A stretch of DNA of 64,000 nucleotides from Bactericera cockerelli (GCA_024516035.1 CM044957.1:20402676-20466675), one strand, 5' to 3'. Counted from the stretch's first letter, positions 39,701 through 46,985 are shown. Program-made: numbers and translations. The notes: generated by a model not told the origin, from the letters alone.

Positions 39701-42414
39701 ATTGCATTAAATGTGTCAGGTACAAATCCCAGAGAATTCAAGTCAAATAGGAAATCCATTAGGAAACCTCCGGGCCCAGAGTGTGTGTGGGAACCACTTA
39801 TCAGAACATTATCCTCTTTATACAACGATCCGAGATTATATTCTCCAACTAGTAGTCCAAGTACCTGGATCAAATTCACAGAAAAGAGAACTTTGTTACA
39901 GTGAAAAAAGTATTTTTCAAGATTATCATAACCCCCCCCCCCCCCAAAAAAAACACTTCGTTTAAAAATAGTCGTCAAGTGTTGGAATGATTAAAAAGAA
40001 CTGATATCAAAAACGTCAATTTTCTATGTTTGAAGGAATTATTTTTCACGTAATTAGTCTTTTGATAATTCAACAAAAATAATAGCCTCACAACAACACC
40101 CTTGAGCAAACTTCGATTTGTTATTTTGAGAATTTAACCAAAAAAATAGCCATACAACAAAACAATGCTCTTGAAAGAACAATGTTGTATAATATTACAG
40201 AACCAAGTCCTTAACTACTACACACTGTTTTGTTCTGAAATTTATGTGTAGTAATTTGCAAAGAAAACAATGTGCAGAGTCAAGAACGTGGTTCTGTGAT
40301 TATACAACAATGTTCTTTCAAGAGTATTGTTTTGTCGTTTGGCTATGTCGTTTGGCTATTAAATTATCAAAATACCAAATCGAAGTTTGCTCAAGGGTGT
40401 AGTGTTGTTGTGAGGCTATTATTTTGGTTGAATTATCAAAAGACTAATTATTCCTACAAACATAGAAAATTGACGTTTTTGATATCAGTTCTTTTTAATC
40501 ATTCCAACACTTGACGACTATTTTTACAAGAAGTGTTTTTTTTGGGTGGATATCACTACTTTTTGAGCTAATTGACTTTGTTTGCGGAAATAGTTATAAT
40601 GAGTTGCAAGGAGGAAAAAAAAATGATAGAAAAAAGAAACTTTGATGAAATTTTGTATGTACATATATGCGTATTAGCGTTTTACATAGTGAATTTGTAA
40701 TATTTTTTTATAATATAATATGATTTACCTCTGATATTTAAGAAAAACCAAAATTTTGGACAAAAAAGTGCAAACATTTTTTTTATAGAATCTAGAACGT
40801 AGGAAAAACGGAATTATACCATATGATAAAACAGCGATTAGCGGTGTTGGAGATACAAGTGATTTTATATAAAATCTCAAAATTGCTAGTTGTATACAAT
40901 GTGAACCAATCACAAGGAAGTATTAAATTGTGTCCATAATTGGCAGTGTATTTTTCTTTTACGAGCACGGCCATACATTTGTGAACGCACCGCGCCGAAT
41001 TCCTAGCCACAACCCGGCTGGTTTTACTATATTTCAACAGTACTTGTAACAAAGGACAGTTTTGATTACCATAACTTTTCTGTGGAAATTAAGGGAAAAA
41101 AAAAGATAAAAATAAACATTTATATAAACGCTATAAAAGGTAGGTAAGTTCCGGAATTTTTAGAAATACAAAAACTTTCAGAAGGGACCTAATTTTCTAT
41201 AGTGAATATGGCAATTTTATCGTACTAGTAACCGTTTGCAGAGAACCCCTAAATCCACAAACATACAAATTAGATCATGTTTTATTTACATCAAGAATAT
41301 ACATACAAGGAATATTTACAATTAGATAAACAAAACTTGATCAAGGCTAGTACTAATGCCAACGGCATTCTCTTCAAAATAAGTTGTGCACTGCCGCTAG
41401 TTTCTTTTAGATCGGGCAGTATAGTCGGTACACTTTTGATTACCTCAGATTTGATTCCATAGCCAATCATTCCACAATCAACACTGACGAACACAAATCT
41501 CTTTTTTTCATCAGCTATTATAAAAGCACGGGAAAACAGACGTAAATGGATGCCTGCACCTTTCTGTTCCATTTTAGCATAGCCCATCTGAAAATCAAAA
41601 TGGAGAAAATAAACGTTGTCTGATCATGTAATCTATACACAACTAAGAAAGAAGGAATGAGATGTCACAAAATCATAACTGTAAAGCCAGCCTCCGTGGC
41701 GTAACGGTTGTGACAACTGCCCGTAGTCCAGAAATCCTGAGTTCGATTCCCGGTTGGAGCAGACTTTTCGCACAGAAAATTCTGTTCCCTCCGAACATGT
41801 GAGGCTCAAGGGTGTTGTTCTGAAGCTATTATTTTAATTGAATTCTTTCAAACAAAGAAAATTGACGTTTTTGATATCAGTTCTTTTTAATAATTTCGAC
41901 ACTTAACGACTATTTTTACACGAAGTGTTTTTTTGGGGGATATCACTACTTTTTGATTTAACCTTTTGCACTCGAAAGCATGTGTGAAATGACCAATAAG
42001 AAACGTCCTACAACTCGTCGCAAAAAAAGTTCGACCTCAGATAATATTGATGTCATGTCTCACAGATTTTTCAAAGGCTATAACTCAAGTTTGAGCCAAT
42101 ATAATACTTTGGTTATAATTTTAAATTTGAAATAAAAATTGATAAAAGTAAGCTGGAAGTGGGCTAAAACAAAATACATATAAACTCTGTTTCGTGTTAA
42201 TATAGGCCGGTTGGCTAGCGCTACTTGACGAGCGCTCGCCTCCCGGCGAGCTTGATTACAAAAATTACCAAAACTGAAAACTCACAAAGGGAACTTCAGC
42301 AGAGGGTCCAGTGACATCGGCTCTTCCGACTCCTAGCAGATAACAATTCACTGCTTCAATGAAGAATACCAAACTGATAGCAATAGAAACGAAATTGCAG
42401 ATACTTAACCGCAT
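12606..42414 (-). CDS. ASAH2: Neutral ceramidase, 13 exons, 702 codons, complete
   Basis: Hydrolyses ceramide to sphingosine and fatty acid at neutral pH, at the cell surface or secreted. The assembled coding exons are (minus strand) 42414-42286, 41587-41444, 39864-39682, 32392-32265, 29752-29554, 29083-28874, 28437-28318, 27580-27383, 16589-16365, 15505-15410, 14538-14365, 13581-13469 and 12795-12606. All borders are GT/AG and the phases join without a break into 702 residues, close to the ~700 aa of insect enzymes. Residues 1-24 look like a signal peptide. Expected active-site residues, placed by family comparison, are zinc ligands His119 (in [10 protein letters not shown]), His226 ([11 protein letters not shown]), Glu467 ([12 protein letters not shown]) and Tyr504, with nucleophile Ser277 ([10 protein letters not shown]). 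The C-terminal beta domain is present (GHPRNN, YRIQHFG). Introns 3 and 8 are swollen by large transposons. The gene looks functional; its promoter and any 5' UTR exon lie upstream of 42417. Confidence 0.97.
13030..13278. mobile_element. MITE with ~45-bp inverted ends, in ceramidase intron 12
   Basis: CTTGTCATAGTCGACC, TTTCCCATACAGGGTGTA and a following A-run on the left are mirrored on the right (TACACCCTGTATGGGAAA, GGTCGACAATGACAAG). An internal second symmetry (ATTATTTTGGATT / AATCCAAAATAAT) suggests a long hairpin. No ORF. Confidence 0.75.
13323..13440. repeat. pogo/Tigger-like end fragment
   Basis: ACAGTAGAATCTCGCTCACT, followed by repeated 'taactcgaaa' phrases, resembles the end region of pogo-type elements. 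A related degenerate phrase occurs at 48015-48210. No transposase remains. Confidence 0.45.
13469..13581 (-). CDS. ASAH2: ceramidase exon 12
   Basis: 113 bp, ends in phase 2. Encodes [19 protein letters not shown] and [12 protein letters not shown], typical of the C-terminal domain. The Lys640 codon is split with exon 13. Confidence 0.94.
13659..14186. mobile_element. MITE with ~60-bp inverted ends and a 5S-like core
   Basis: Left end CCCAGATAGCACATAACCTT is mirrored at the right end (GGTTATGTGCTTTCTGGG), with GCAAGCCTTGCT and CTCAAGTAAGCGTG also inverted. The middle (about 13885-14010) resembles the inner part of 5S rRNA (CCGCTGAAGTTAAACAACGT, GATTTGGATGG). Target duplication not clear. Confidence 0.65.
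14200..14300 (-). repeat. tRNA-headed SINE fragment, third family
   Basis: Minus-strand tRNA-like head (TTAGCTCAGTGGTCAAGGCG, GGTTCGAAACCCAG) with the start of the body (TGACAAAGTTATCC). Same family as 18722-18890, 23555-23770 and 44630-44820. Confidence 0.7.
14365..14538 (-). CDS. ASAH2: ceramidase exon 11
   Basis: 58 codons, phase 0. Links the catalytic domain to the C-terminal beta domain ([22 protein letters not shown]). Confidence 0.92.
14952..15207. mobile_element. TTAA-flanked MITE, 256 bp
   Basis: TTAA at 14948-14951 and 15208-15211, ends CTCTTTAGACTGCCAG and TGGCAGGAAAGAG. Fits piggyBac-like mobilisation. It lies in ceramidase intron 10. Confidence 0.75.
15239..15297. repeat. half of a CAGGGTGTCCCAC MITE
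   Basis: GAGTAATTTGAGGTGTCCAA and GTGGGACACCCTG match one end of the complete element at 57988-58338. The other half is missing. Confidence 0.7.
15410..15505 (-). CDS. ASAH2: ceramidase exon 10
   Basis: 32 codons, phase 0. Contains [20 protein letters not shown], the conserved Q.YEGAST.yGPhtL motif. Confidence 0.95.
15560..16040. repeat. interspersed repeat family C (copy 1)
   Basis: Shares ordered phrases with 56130-56480: GTTTACACCCGT, ATGGTAG.TTA, TTTCCAGCCCGGATCTGCAA, TTCAGGT.AGTGCTT and TACGTTTTGGTTTGGCAT. The copy at 56130 begins CAGGGTGGACCAAAAAAATG, so this is probably a TA-type DNA element. Confidence 0.65.
16365..16589 (-). CDS. ASAH2: ceramidase exon 9 (Glu467, Tyr504)
   Basis: 75 codons, phase 0. 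Contains [20 protein letters not shown] and [20 protein letters not shown], with the remaining two zinc-site residues. Exons 8 and 9 are separated by 10.8 kb of mostly transposon DNA. Confidence 0.96.
16715..17002. mobile_element. piggyBac-like MITE, 288 bp, TTAA-flanked
   Basis: TTAA at 16711-16714 and 17003-17006. Ends are CACATTGACTGCC and GGTAGTCAACGTG. The inside has inverted GCCACGTCACAC motifs. It sits 71 bases to the left of the foldback element's target duplication, in ceramidase intron 8. Confidence 0.82.
17087..18430. repeat. left arm of foldback element (4 palindrome junctions)
   Basis: Palindrome centres (AACGTT) lie at 17231, 17527, 17822 and 18118, a spacing of 295-296. Each unit runs from AGAACGGATTGAGTTGAGAC through repeated GTTTTGTGC phrases, CGTTCCCGAGATATTGAC and CGTTCTCGAGATATAGAC. 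The innermost unit is degenerate, and its palindrome is imperfect (18118). Past 18240 the arm continues as sequence mirrored near 24440-24640. Confidence 0.92.
18722..18890 (+). mobile_element. tRNA-headed SINE, third family
   Basis: Head AGTAGCTCAGTGGTCAAGGC and GCGGTTTCGAAACCCAGCC, then GACAAGTTACCCTCTCATTT and the tail phrase ATAAATAAGGCGATATT. Nested in the core of the foldback element. Confidence 0.75.
19536..20070. mobile_element. Long-hairpin MITE, 535 bp, TA-flanked
   Basis: The two halves are near-perfect inverted copies about 230 bp long (TCCCCCAAAAAAACACTACG on the left, the mirror on the right to 20070), so a single strand could fold along nearly its full length. TA at 19534-19535 and 20071-20072. 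Related copies lie at 39931-40550 and in part at 41808-41940. The sequence just right of the element (TATCACTACTTTTTGA) is shared by all three copies, so the mobile unit may be longer than the hairpin. Confidence 0.8.
20460..20760. repeat. degenerate CCGGTACCCGGTA-type tandem repeat
   Basis: About 300 bases built from drifting copies of GGTACCCGGTA, GTGTGTAATACC and GAGTATTT(CA)ATA. Unit length is irregular (about 60 bases). No gene. Confidence 0.6.
21060..21210. repeat. fragment shared with 40840-40960 and 42865-43090
   Basis: Phrases GTTTTGGAGATACAA.TGAT, GTATACAATGTGAAACAATC and AATTGGCAGTG recur at about 40840-40960 (same strand) and inverted at 42870-42990, marking a dispersed repeat. 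Confidence 0.6.
21305..21570 (+). mobile_element. tRNA-headed SINE, family of 2774
   Basis: Head (CAGCGTAATGGTTGT, GAGTTCGATTCCCGG) and body (CCCAGGCTGGGTGAGG, GCGAATGGAGGGTAAAA, CAGGACGTTAAAACC) match the SINE at 2774-3110. Confidence 0.78.
22150..22260 (-). repeat. tRNA-headed SINE fragment, family of 3926
   Basis: Minus-strand GACCTGGGTTCGAATCCCGG and the following TCTGTACTTTGGATGTCC match the head and early body of the SINE at 3926. Confidence 0.6.
22980..23354. repeat. repeat ending in a GC-rich hairpin (copy 1)
   Basis: Shared with 42120-42255: TATAAACTCTGTTTCGTGTT, AATATAGGCCGGTTGGCT, then the hairpin GCTCGCC-TACC-GGCGAGC and TTGAT, where similarity stops. A common end just after a short GC hairpin recalls Helitron 3' ends, but the usual CTRR terminus is absent. 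Confidence 0.55.
23555..23770 (-). mobile_element. tRNA-headed SINE, third family
   Basis: Minus-strand head GGTAGCTCAGTGGTAAAGGC with GGGTTCGAAATCCAATC, GGACATGACAAGTTATCCTC and tail ATAAATAAGGCGATATTATT. Nested in the foldback core. Confidence 0.78.
23958..24262. mobile_element. MITE with three TGCAT(C/T)TG(A/G)ATGCA palindromes
   Basis: Ends CTAGCCTCTTCCTTCCCAA and TTGGGAAGGAGGAGGCTAG are inverted. Inside, GTGCATCTGAATGCAC, GTGCATTTGAATGCAC and GTGCATTTGGATGCAC occur at about 23979, 24139 and 24192. No ORF with support. Confidence 0.6.
24298..24365 (-). repeat. SINE tail fragment
   Basis: Complement of the tail of the 2774 SINE (AACGTCCTGATTTGAGATAG, TACCCTCCATTTGCTG), followed by a GT-rich microsatellite to about 24415. 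Confidence 0.6.
24430..27012. repeat. right arm of foldback element (8 palindrome junctions)
   Basis: Palindrome centres lie at 24791, 25087, 25373, 25669, 25966, 26260, 26557 and 26853. Spacing is 294-297 except one 286-bp unit (25087-25373) lacking about 10 bases in the GGCACAAAACG motif. Units are the reverse complement of those in the left arm and differ from each other by a few bases only. Confidence 0.93.
27383..27580 (-). CDS. ASAH2: ceramidase exon 8
   Basis: 66 codons, phase 0. Contains [20 protein letters not shown] and the KPILLNTGE segment. It lies 371 bases from the right end of the foldback transposon in intron 8. Confidence 0.96.
28318..28437 (-). CDS. ASAH2: ceramidase exon 7
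   Basis: 40 codons, phase 0. Encodes [19 protein letters not shown], matching the family's v.G.l...hryvdmp segment. The acceptor is CCTAG and the donor GTTAGT. Confidence 0.93.
28600..28760. repeat. family B end plus dispersed-repeat fragment
   Basis: CTAGATATTTCAAG and GGCGGACCCTGTATCG mark the end of a family B element in ceramidase intron 6. Next comes a fragment (TTTTTCCTACATTCTAGATT, CAGACCTCATTTTTGC) also found at 43025-43090. Confidence 0.6.
28874..29083 (-). CDS. ASAH2: ceramidase exon 6 (nucleophile Ser277)
   Basis: 70 codons, phase 0. Contains [20 protein letters not shown], with the catalytic serine, and a cysteine-rich loop ([18 protein letters not shown]) before [12 protein letters not shown]. 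Confidence 0.96.
29554..29752 (-). CDS. ASAH2: ceramidase exon 5 (zinc ligand His226)
   Basis: 66 codons plus the split Arg. Contains [19 protein letters not shown] and SDNVGLAS, matching the family's WFAiHptSMNN..l.SDNvG block. Confidence 0.95.
30130..31850 (+). pseudogene. Degenerate reverse-transcriptase retroelement, core deleted
   Basis: The pieces, in shifting frames, follow the order of a widespread RT-bearing retroelement family of aquatic and other invertebrates: [20 protein letters not shown] (30220), [20 protein letters not shown] (30370-30440), [19 protein letters not shown] (30549), [20 protein letters not shown] (30720), [20 protein letters not shown] (31070), [11 protein letters not shown] (31195), then [18 protein letters not shown] (31235) and ARGSFTPLV. 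Several stops and frameshifts break it. The jump from INRPLTLWN straight to the CDGCG zinc-like module means the middle of the RT, including the catalytic aspartates, is gone. Element class beyond RT-bearing is uncertain. It lies antisense to the host gene in ceramidase intron 4. Confidence 0.75.
32265..32392 (-). CDS. ASAH2: ceramidase exon 4
   Basis: 128 bp ending in phase 2. It encodes [20 protein letters not shown] and [18 protein letters not shown], the conserved INRSP.aYlnNPe.ER block. The Arg195 codon is split with exon 5. Confidence 0.95.
32436..33080. mobile_element. family B element (left part)
   Basis: Starts at a TA-flanked CAGGGTCCGCCAAAA and matches 2145-3776 and 43180-43500 (GAAATATCTAGAG.ACGGATT, TCATTACCAGGG, ACATTTCTGAAAAGTAGTTG). 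It ends without a clear right terminus before the LTR element. Confidence 0.65.
33188..33465 (+). repeat. 5' LTR
   Basis: 278 bp, begins TGTGGTGGAACTG and ends CACATCCCA. Identical to the 3' LTR by eye. Confidence 0.95.
33469..33485 (+). promoter_or_regulatory. primer-binding site
   Basis: TGGTGACCCCGACGTGA begins 3 bases after the LTR. TGG pairs with a tRNA CCA end; this form is described as complementary to tRNA-Trp in CsRn1-type elements. Confidence 0.75.
33691..34554 (+). CDS. gag: Gag polyprotein of the Gypsy element
   Basis: 287 aa from the ATG at 33691; the frame is open upstream to 33562 but only with non-ATG starts. Structural protein that packages the element's RNA. Visible are a central gag core ([41 protein letters not shown]), an SR-rich stretch near residues 240-260, and a C-terminal Cys/His box of unusual spacing ([16 protein letters not shown]) instead of the usual CCHC knuckle. 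The atypical box is the CsRn1-clade trait. Intact. Confidence 0.9.
   Translation: MSDGEEETKNKGSTGKDLTSTSGNLGATPNVPIITMPHVSIPRFYKPDPAMYFINVESQFTLAGIVSDHDRYVQLTAKLEPEILAEVSDVVRNPNTRTYSALKKAILMRFGQSEEQRLNRLLGTMEMGDKTPSRILREIQRLADTGIPESIVRGIWLKKLPTYTQQILHAVSLTTPLAQQAEVADKVMAVSHPTSTISTVSNHDTSLIETRLDELSKKVQELSSSLETLLRRSTSEHSSRSHSRSRTRSPAVQHRYCYIHHKYKSEARHCAAPATCKFEADKKSENY
34527..38111 (+). CDS. pol: Pol polyprotein: protease, RT, RNase H, integrase
   Basis: Open frame from 34527, overlapping the end of gag by 28 bases in the -1 frame; up to about 1194 residues, no stops. Domains in order: aspartic protease (DTG at 34647-34655), reverse transcriptase ([12 protein letters not shown] codons at 35547-35558), RNase H ([27 protein letters not shown]), integrase with HHCC zinc finger (about 36555-36680) and DDE core (HIDIVGPLP near 36755, TDQGRNF near 36932, GLIERAHR near 37035), then a chromodomain-less tail rich in Pro, Ser and Thr ending with [10 protein letters not shown]. 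Probably expressed by -1 frameshifting from gag; no ATG is needed at its start. Confidence 0.95.
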   Translation, partial: GRQEVGKLLTLPDRLAAVGKGNETSRLQVTDHNTGLRFLIDTGACISLLPPSPADRNNVQSFELFAANDSRIKTYGERLLVLNLNLRRNFPFIFTIADVSSPILGADFLLKYGLNVDLKNSCLIDPLTNQKSCGVSISSIQCSITAVQPGLHESVEKLILKHNIASKTLINSLPGIKNSVVSHHIETKGQPCFARARRLPPEKLKAAKAEFQFMIQQGICRPSKSPWASPLHMVPKKSGDWRPCGDYRNLNAQTVADRYPIPNIQDCATSLHGSRIFSTIDMKKAFLQIPVHEDDIPKTAVVTPFGLFEFMRMPFGLCGASQTLQRFLHSITADLPFVFVYIDDFLISSRTQDEHIAHLDQLFARLAEYGLTINVSKSVFLQESVHFLGYSISADGISPSQDKVSAILSYPKPETVGEMKRFLGMINFYHRFHNHMADTQAPLHVSGNPPPKTKLTWTPTMEEAFDKCKQKLATQVTLAFPDPDMEISIMTDASSTAIGGSIHQCLDGKAQPLAFFSRKLNTAEQKYSTYDRELLAIYATIQRFSYLLDGRKFAIFTDHRPLTYAFTKVKDNGSPRQVRHLSYISQFSTDIRFVKGKDNAPADFLSRIEIIKKAVTATEMLQAQNSDPELKELLDKEAHSLYLCQMTVDNVKLYCDTSTGRTRPYVPKDLRYALFKQLHNMSHPGGRATCRLISDKFVWPSMNKCIKSWVRQCHECQISKVNRHEKSPLVQYLVPDERFSHVHIDIVGPLPPSQGNIYLLTCIDRYTRWLEALPISDQTAETVAKAFFNGWIVRFGSPVYLVTDQGRNFTSHLFKEVSSLLGIELKHTTAYHPQCNGLIERAHRTLKAALMCRLQASTTSWSLELPVVLLGLRTAFKEDLGASPANLVYGTSLRLPGEFFEPPHSEMSTSDYVQKLHTVFASIRPKQTSWHVNEKTYTNPSIEKCTHVYLRVDGVKSSLQRPYTGPHLVIARTSKTFTIKIGNRLAVVSRDRVKPAFTSDQVLVPPPDPPPSSDSLVQRFVVQNSVPVPAQTPSVPTTPVTEVPISPQRNLVVPSTSHDFPTQMPVTPQHVVPRPTGKNVSFRPRTNFDSSKRCPAQARKNLAHSQKSQHRPLSTARSISLPRIPLASPETLSQNSNHTSTSTATLANSNLNPAAKPFSPGSSPRSSASCPSSPIVTRSGRQVRPPAHLDNYVL
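38112..39140. other. untranslated region between pol and the 3' LTR
   Basis: About 1 kb of AT-rich sequence without a credible ORF. There is no env-like protein. It may contain packaging or transcription signals that I cannot identify. Confidence 0.6.
39141..39156 (+). promoter_or_regulatory. polypurine tract
   Basis: CGAAGGGGGGGAATGA lies directly before the 3' LTR, the expected plus-strand primer of reverse transcription. Confidence 0.85.
39157..39434 (+). repeat. 3' LTR
   Basis: Identical to the 5' LTR; followed by AAAACT. Confidence 0.95.
39555..39650. repeat. CA-rich microsatellite
   Basis: Degenerate ACACAC / CACACACAAA tract at the exon-3 end of ceramidase intron 3. Confidence 0.8.
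39682..39864 (-). CDS. ASAH2: ceramidase exon 3 (zinc-site [10 protein letters not shown])
   Basis: 61 codons. It includes [12 protein letters not shown], with His119 as the expected zinc ligand, and the SLGFVPDTF segment. The upstream intron contains a hairpin MITE beginning only 67 bases beyond the acceptor. Confidence 0.95.
39931..40550. mobile_element. Long-hairpin MITE, second copy
   Basis: Same family as 19536-20070 (GTCAAGTGTTGGAATGATTA, AAAACGTCAATTTTCTATGT on the left, mirrored on the right). It has a poly-C run at the left tip and TA at 39929-39930 and 40551-40552. The centre is longer than in copy 1. It starts 67 bases from ceramidase exon 3, in intron 2. Confidence 0.78.
41444..41587 (-). 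CDS. ASAH2: ceramidase exon 2
   Basis: 48 codons, phase 0 at both ends. It carries the conserved [20 protein letters not shown] and [10 protein letters not shown] segments of the catalytic domain. Donor GTAATC is weaker than the others. Confidence 0.95.
41690..41810 (+). repeat. tRNA-headed SINE, 5' part
   Basis: Head matches the SINE at 2774 (GTGGCGTAACGGTTGTGACA, GAGTTCGATTCCCGG, CAGACTTTTCG). It is broken off after GTGAGGCT, where a piece of the hairpin MITE family follows (41808-41940). Confidence 0.75.
42120..42255. repeat. repeat ending in a GC-rich hairpin (copy 2)
   Basis: Matches 22980-23354 up to GCTCGCC-TCCC-GGCGAGC and TTGAT, then diverges 30 bases before the end of ceramidase exon 1. 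Confidence 0.55.
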
Positions 42415-42417
42415 GAC
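42286..42417 (-). CDS. ASAH2: ceramidase exon 1 (signal peptide and N terminus)
   Basis: The ATG is at 42414-42412. It encodes 43 residues: a hydrophobic signal segment then [19 protein letters not shown], the conserved start of the mature enzyme. The ATG lies 3 bases after a possible acceptor (TTTTCAG), so a non-coding exon may precede it. Donor GTGAGT. Confidence 0.93.
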
Positions 42418-42864
42418 CTGAAAATCATTTTGTAAAAGGTAGTAAATGTCTTTGAACTTGGTTAATACAGTGTGATTCAGCATATTTAGGACGAACGAAT
42501 ATGGTCGTTCGATGAGACCACTTGAGACAAGATTTATGAAATATAATATTGCCGTAAATGCACTAGGTATATGCGAGATACAGGGTGTAATATGTGCATT
42601 TTTGTCGAAATTGTAGCTCGTGCTACTAGTTCGGAATAACCGATTAAAAAAAATTGCGAGGGTGGATTCTATTTTTTAGAGACGATTATTTAAACTATGG
42701 CGTGAAATTATGAACAATAAACTTTGGAGAGTGGGTAAACCTGAATTTTTTAAATGTTTTATTTCAAAACGTGGTTCTCTGTTTTTTTTTTCCACAAAAC
42801 GTGCCTCATATTTCAAGACTTAAAACAATGCCAATTTTTTTAGCCCAACTCTTTGTTCGGTTAA

Positions 42865-43500
42865 TAAAAAAAAACTGCCAATTATGGACACAATACTTAC
42901 TTGTGATTGTTTCACATTGTATACACGTGGCAATTTTGAGATTTTATACTAAATCACTTGTATCTCCCAACTCCCAAACCGCTTTACCGATTTTCTTCAA
43001 ATTTATTTTAAATGGTAGAATACTATTTTTCCTATATTCTAGATTTTACAAGAAATTCAGAATCGGCAAGTCAAAGACCTCATTTTTTCACTTTTTTCTT
43101 AAATATCAGAGCTAAATCATATCTAATTTAAAAAAAAAATTATAAACGGCCTATGTAAAACGATAATATGCATTTACATGTCCGCCAAAAAAAGGAGCTA
43201 CACGAAATATCTAGAGAACGGATTAATTAAAAAAAAAATGATAAAACATGTGTACCATTATTTCAAGGAGGGAACCGCGGAATCTTTTCAATTGGGTTTT
43301 GATTTGTTATCATTACCAGGGACGGTCAAACGGTTTCAGGGGGTTTGGAATCTCAAATAAAACCACTCTGTCTGTAATACATTTCTGAAAATCAGTTAAC
43401 ATTAAAAGTATATTAAGACAAATTTGAGATTTTTAAATATAACAGGGCCGTAGATATTGTACATTTCATTTCACAGGTATTAATATTTTTGTTAAACACA
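42865..43500. repeat. dispersed repeats upstream of ceramidase
   Basis: 42865-43130 is an inverted copy of the repeat at 40720-40960. 43180-43500 is a diverged family B element (TCCGCCAAAAAAAGGAG, GAAATATCTAGAGAACGGAT). The ceramidase promoter should lie to the left of these, between 42418 and about 42860, but no core element was identified. Confidence 0.55.
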
Positions 43501-43960
43501 TGTTTTCTATTTATGTAGACCTCATTTATGGAGAGGACGCGTCACGAAAATTTTCGATATAAACGGTGCCGCCACCTGGCGGCGTTTGGTGGTTCTGGCT
43601 AAACGATAAGAGATACGAAAAAATTATAAAACAACTTTTTCTTAAAATAAAAATAATAGGGATCAACTCTGATCATTTTTTTGATATCTTGAACTTTTTG
43701 GAACTCGGCCTCAATTTACCGGTATTTTGGGGGGATCCGCTTTGACTAATCTTTTTTACTATTCATCCTAAATGGGGGTTGTTACATATCAAATCCAATG
43801 ATTATGAGGGGCTGATTACGAATTTGGCATTACTTTTTTGCCATCTGTTACCCTTGAGTCACCAGTGGCGGAATTCGATTTATTTTCGGGGGATAAGGAA
43901 AGTCGTGTGGTATCACATTTTTAGGTGCTTATTATAAATTTTATTTACCTTTTATCAAAC
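43500..43960. repeat. interspersed repeat family A (copy 2)
   Basis: Matches 1136-1600 and 58700-59030 (GTAGACCTCATTTATGGAGA, GGACGCG, TGATATCTTGAACTTTTTGG, AGTCACCAGTGGCGGAAT). Confidence 0.72.
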
Positions 43961-44079
43961 TCTTACCGTGGCGGAATTGGACTTCTTTTCAAGTGATAAG
44001 GAAAGTTGTTTGGTGTCACAAAAGATTTATGCCGTAAATTTCACTTTTAGATCAAAGGTATCTATTTTACACAAAACCC

Positions 44080-44335
44080 AAACTATTTATCGCTCACCAA
44101 AACAAAATGGTGGCTGCTAGAACTTTGAATTTTCAGGTCGTTTTGCTCATCTCTAAGGTTGTATCACATAATATGATCACCACTGCTATGTAATAATAAA
44201 AGGTTTCATCAATTAAGAACTTAACCCTTCATTATGGCCAGGGCCGATACTGGTACTAAATGTAGCGTGAAAGAACATTATTACCTATTATTTACTTGTT
44301 ATCGCCGTTTTGTTTTGGTGAGCGAAATTTTTTTG
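44080..44335. repeat. possible MITE with CGCTCACCAAAACAAAA ends
   Basis: CGCTCACCAAAACAAAATGG at 44091 is mirrored by GTTTTGTTTTGGTGAGCG at about 44310-44328. No clear target duplication. Confidence 0.4.
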
Positions 44336-45950
44336 GGGCTTTGGTTAAAATAATTTTAAAGGTAGAACCAACGGCGTAGAAAAACTGGGTACTCTGGGTA
44401 GTCTCATTTAAGATTTTGAAGTGACCCCCCTGGGTCTTCCGTTGAGTCTGTTACTGAAATTTCAAATAAAGTAAAAACGCAGTACCTAGGTACTTTAACA
44501 AAGGTCTAAATTTGGAATTTCAATTTTCCAGCTTTCACCGTTCTAAAGTTAATCCCTTTTCCTAGACTTTATGAACACACTGTACGTACTTATGTATCAC
44601 AAATATTGAAATCTTGTGCAAAATATTAGAGAGTAATAATAATATCGCTTTATTTATGCTGCTAGATTAGGACTGATGAGTCCCATTAATTCAGTAGTAA
44701 ACCCAAGACGTATTATTATGTGGTCACAATCCAAATTGGAGGATAACTTGTCATGTCCTCCTTGGATTTTGAATCCGCGACCTCTGGATTACGTCAGATG
44801 CCTTGACTACCCGGACAGGGCGGACAGTGGCAGAACGATAAAATACAAGAAAATTTGGATATGGCCGCTATTTAGGGGTCCTTGTTAAAACGGTCAAAAT
44901 AGGAAATTTTTAATGAGAATATAAGGTTTGGAATTTAAAAAAAATCTTATACACTTTTTGGTAAAACCCTTAACGAAATTTTCTGGCTTTTCGGCGCCAG
45001 ATTTTTTTTTAAAAAAATGTCTGGTTTAAATTTCACCCCTAGAGGTTCCGCCAATGTGATTTTTAATGGAGCTTTTATACATAAATTAGGGGATTTGATT
45101 CCCGTGAATTTTTGAATAACTCAAAATTTATGCCGAAGTCCGCCTGCCGGCATTCCAAATTTCGCAACACGATTTCCCTTAGCCCTCGAAAATAAGTCAA
45201 ATTAGCATTGGTTATATAAAAAAATATATATATTATAATTTAAGGAAGGTTATATTTTTTTGTTTTTTTCTTGTTCAGTATCATATTTTTTCGTTAGAGC
45301 TTACGGTTTAGCCAGAGCCAACAAATGAACCAAAAAGTTGTCGATTTAATTAATAGAATCTATTAATCGAAAAATGAAATTTAAATACTATCCTTATTTC
45401 AGGAATAGTAAACATGCGTTTTTGATGAAAATTTTGTGACTTAAATTTGGGCTTCATAGTTTTAAAATGTGGCCTAATAAGATTTACTATTATTATTACC
45501 TATATAATTATGTAGGTAATATTCCGAATGGAAATATCGAAACATTCAAATACGTTAATCGATATCACCAAAAAATTCCTCAATGGTCAAAGACAAGGAA
45601 TCTTTAAAAAATTACCTTACACTATATGACTGTTTGATAGGTAGATACTAATTATATAGATAAATTAAAACTTTGTTAAATATTGGTAGGAAACTAAAGC
45701 AAAAATGTTTGATTGGCTACACTTGAGTATGAATTTTTTGTCACAATATTATTTGAAAACTGATTCCTAAATAACTCTTTCGATCCAAATTATGGTGAGA
45801 AATGAGACCCGAGTGTCCGACACATGAAGGTCTTGCTCAAAACTAAATGACTAATCAATGAAGAAAAAATATAAATAGAACCTGAACGATAATGAAGTAG
45901 TTTTGAGGATTGAACCTCACACCCCCCTACTATGTTCTACTATCATGTTT
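44336..45950. other. intergenic; one SINE, otherwise nothing recognised
   Basis: A third-family tRNA SINE lies on the minus strand at about 44630-44820 (ATAATATCGCTTTATTTATG, GACAAGTTATCC in complement). The remainder is AT-rich with no ORF showing recognisable motifs. Confidence 0.45.
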
Positions 45951-45953
45951 ATA

Positions 45954-46671
45954 CAGGGCTTAGATAAAGTATCACCCAGTCTTGGTTTCTCGGAAATGAC
46001 TGAAAATATAAAAAAGCGCAGAACCCGTATTTCCTTATTTTTTGAGGGATTAAATTATAGCAAAAAAATCCCTACATGGACCCCGTCTGGGTGGGCATGG
46101 ACCAACTTTAATAGAATGGTATTTCATGTGGCATTATGTTTTAAAGGGCTCATTGAGATGAGTTTATTGCAACCACCTTCAGTACTACGACATACCGTTC
46201 TTAAGATACAGGGTCGGCCGTCCTGGCTAATATCCATATATGTGACCTTGTGACCTATAACTGGTTAAACATACCTTTCGGACATGTTATATACTTCGAC
46301 CTATTCTATTGATATTAGTTTTTGGTCGGTTTTGTCAGCCAGCCGTACGAACAGCCAAAAAAGTCTTAAAGAAAAAATAAATCGAGTTATATCTTGTTCG
46401 AAAGGTCTCGCAAAAAAGAGTTAAAATGTCGAACTCACTGAAATTTCTTGCAATGAACTCTTCTCAATAAGGCCTTTAAAACAATATGCCACATAACATA
46501 CCATTTCTTTTAATATTTTAAAGTTGGTCCATGATGTCCAACCTGACTTTTGCCGCTTTTTTTTAAATTTAATACTCCAAAAAATAAAGAAATACGGGTA
46601 ATTGCGTTTTTTTGATATTTTGAATCGTTTCCGAGAAAGCCATTACTGGGTGAGACTTTATGGAAGCCCTG
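45954..46671. mobile_element. TA-flanked inverted-repeat element, 718 bp
   Basis: Begins CAGGGCTTAGATAAAGTATC and ends TTTATGGAAGCCCTG, flanked by TA. Diverged arms extend about 130-200 bp each (CACCCAGTCTTGGTTTCTCG on the left; the mirror on the right). No transposase. Confidence 0.72.
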
Positions 46672-46679
46672 TATGAATG

Positions 46680-46985
46680 TGTGAGTAGTAGTAGCAGAGG
46701 AATGCTGCAGTCTCGATGTCAGAATTGTTTTCTTCGATTTGCAGGTCTATCGTACTGACTCGAAGAGCTTGCCGAGGCAGTTGAGCAGACACAAGGGGCG
46801 GTACATCTTTGGAGCGTTGCTGTCAGTCGATTTTTTTCTCCATCAGGATCAACTTTGCCGTCTTCCCCATTTCAGGGATTTCGCTAGCTCTGAAGACGCC
46901 GTTGAAAACCTCAGTAACTACATCCGGGAACTTGGAAGCGACTGTCGCAAATTCAGAATGATTTTTCCGGGCGGACGAAAAAGCG
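46680..46985 (-). pseudogene. non-LTR retrotransposon RT fragment
   Basis: Minus-strand translation shows SEIPEMGKTAKLILMEKKI then SKMYRPLCLLNCLGKLFESV, the segment before and at the start of the RT domain in Jockey/I/R1-type LINEs. There is a stop inside and nothing upstream or downstream continues it. Confidence 0.6.
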
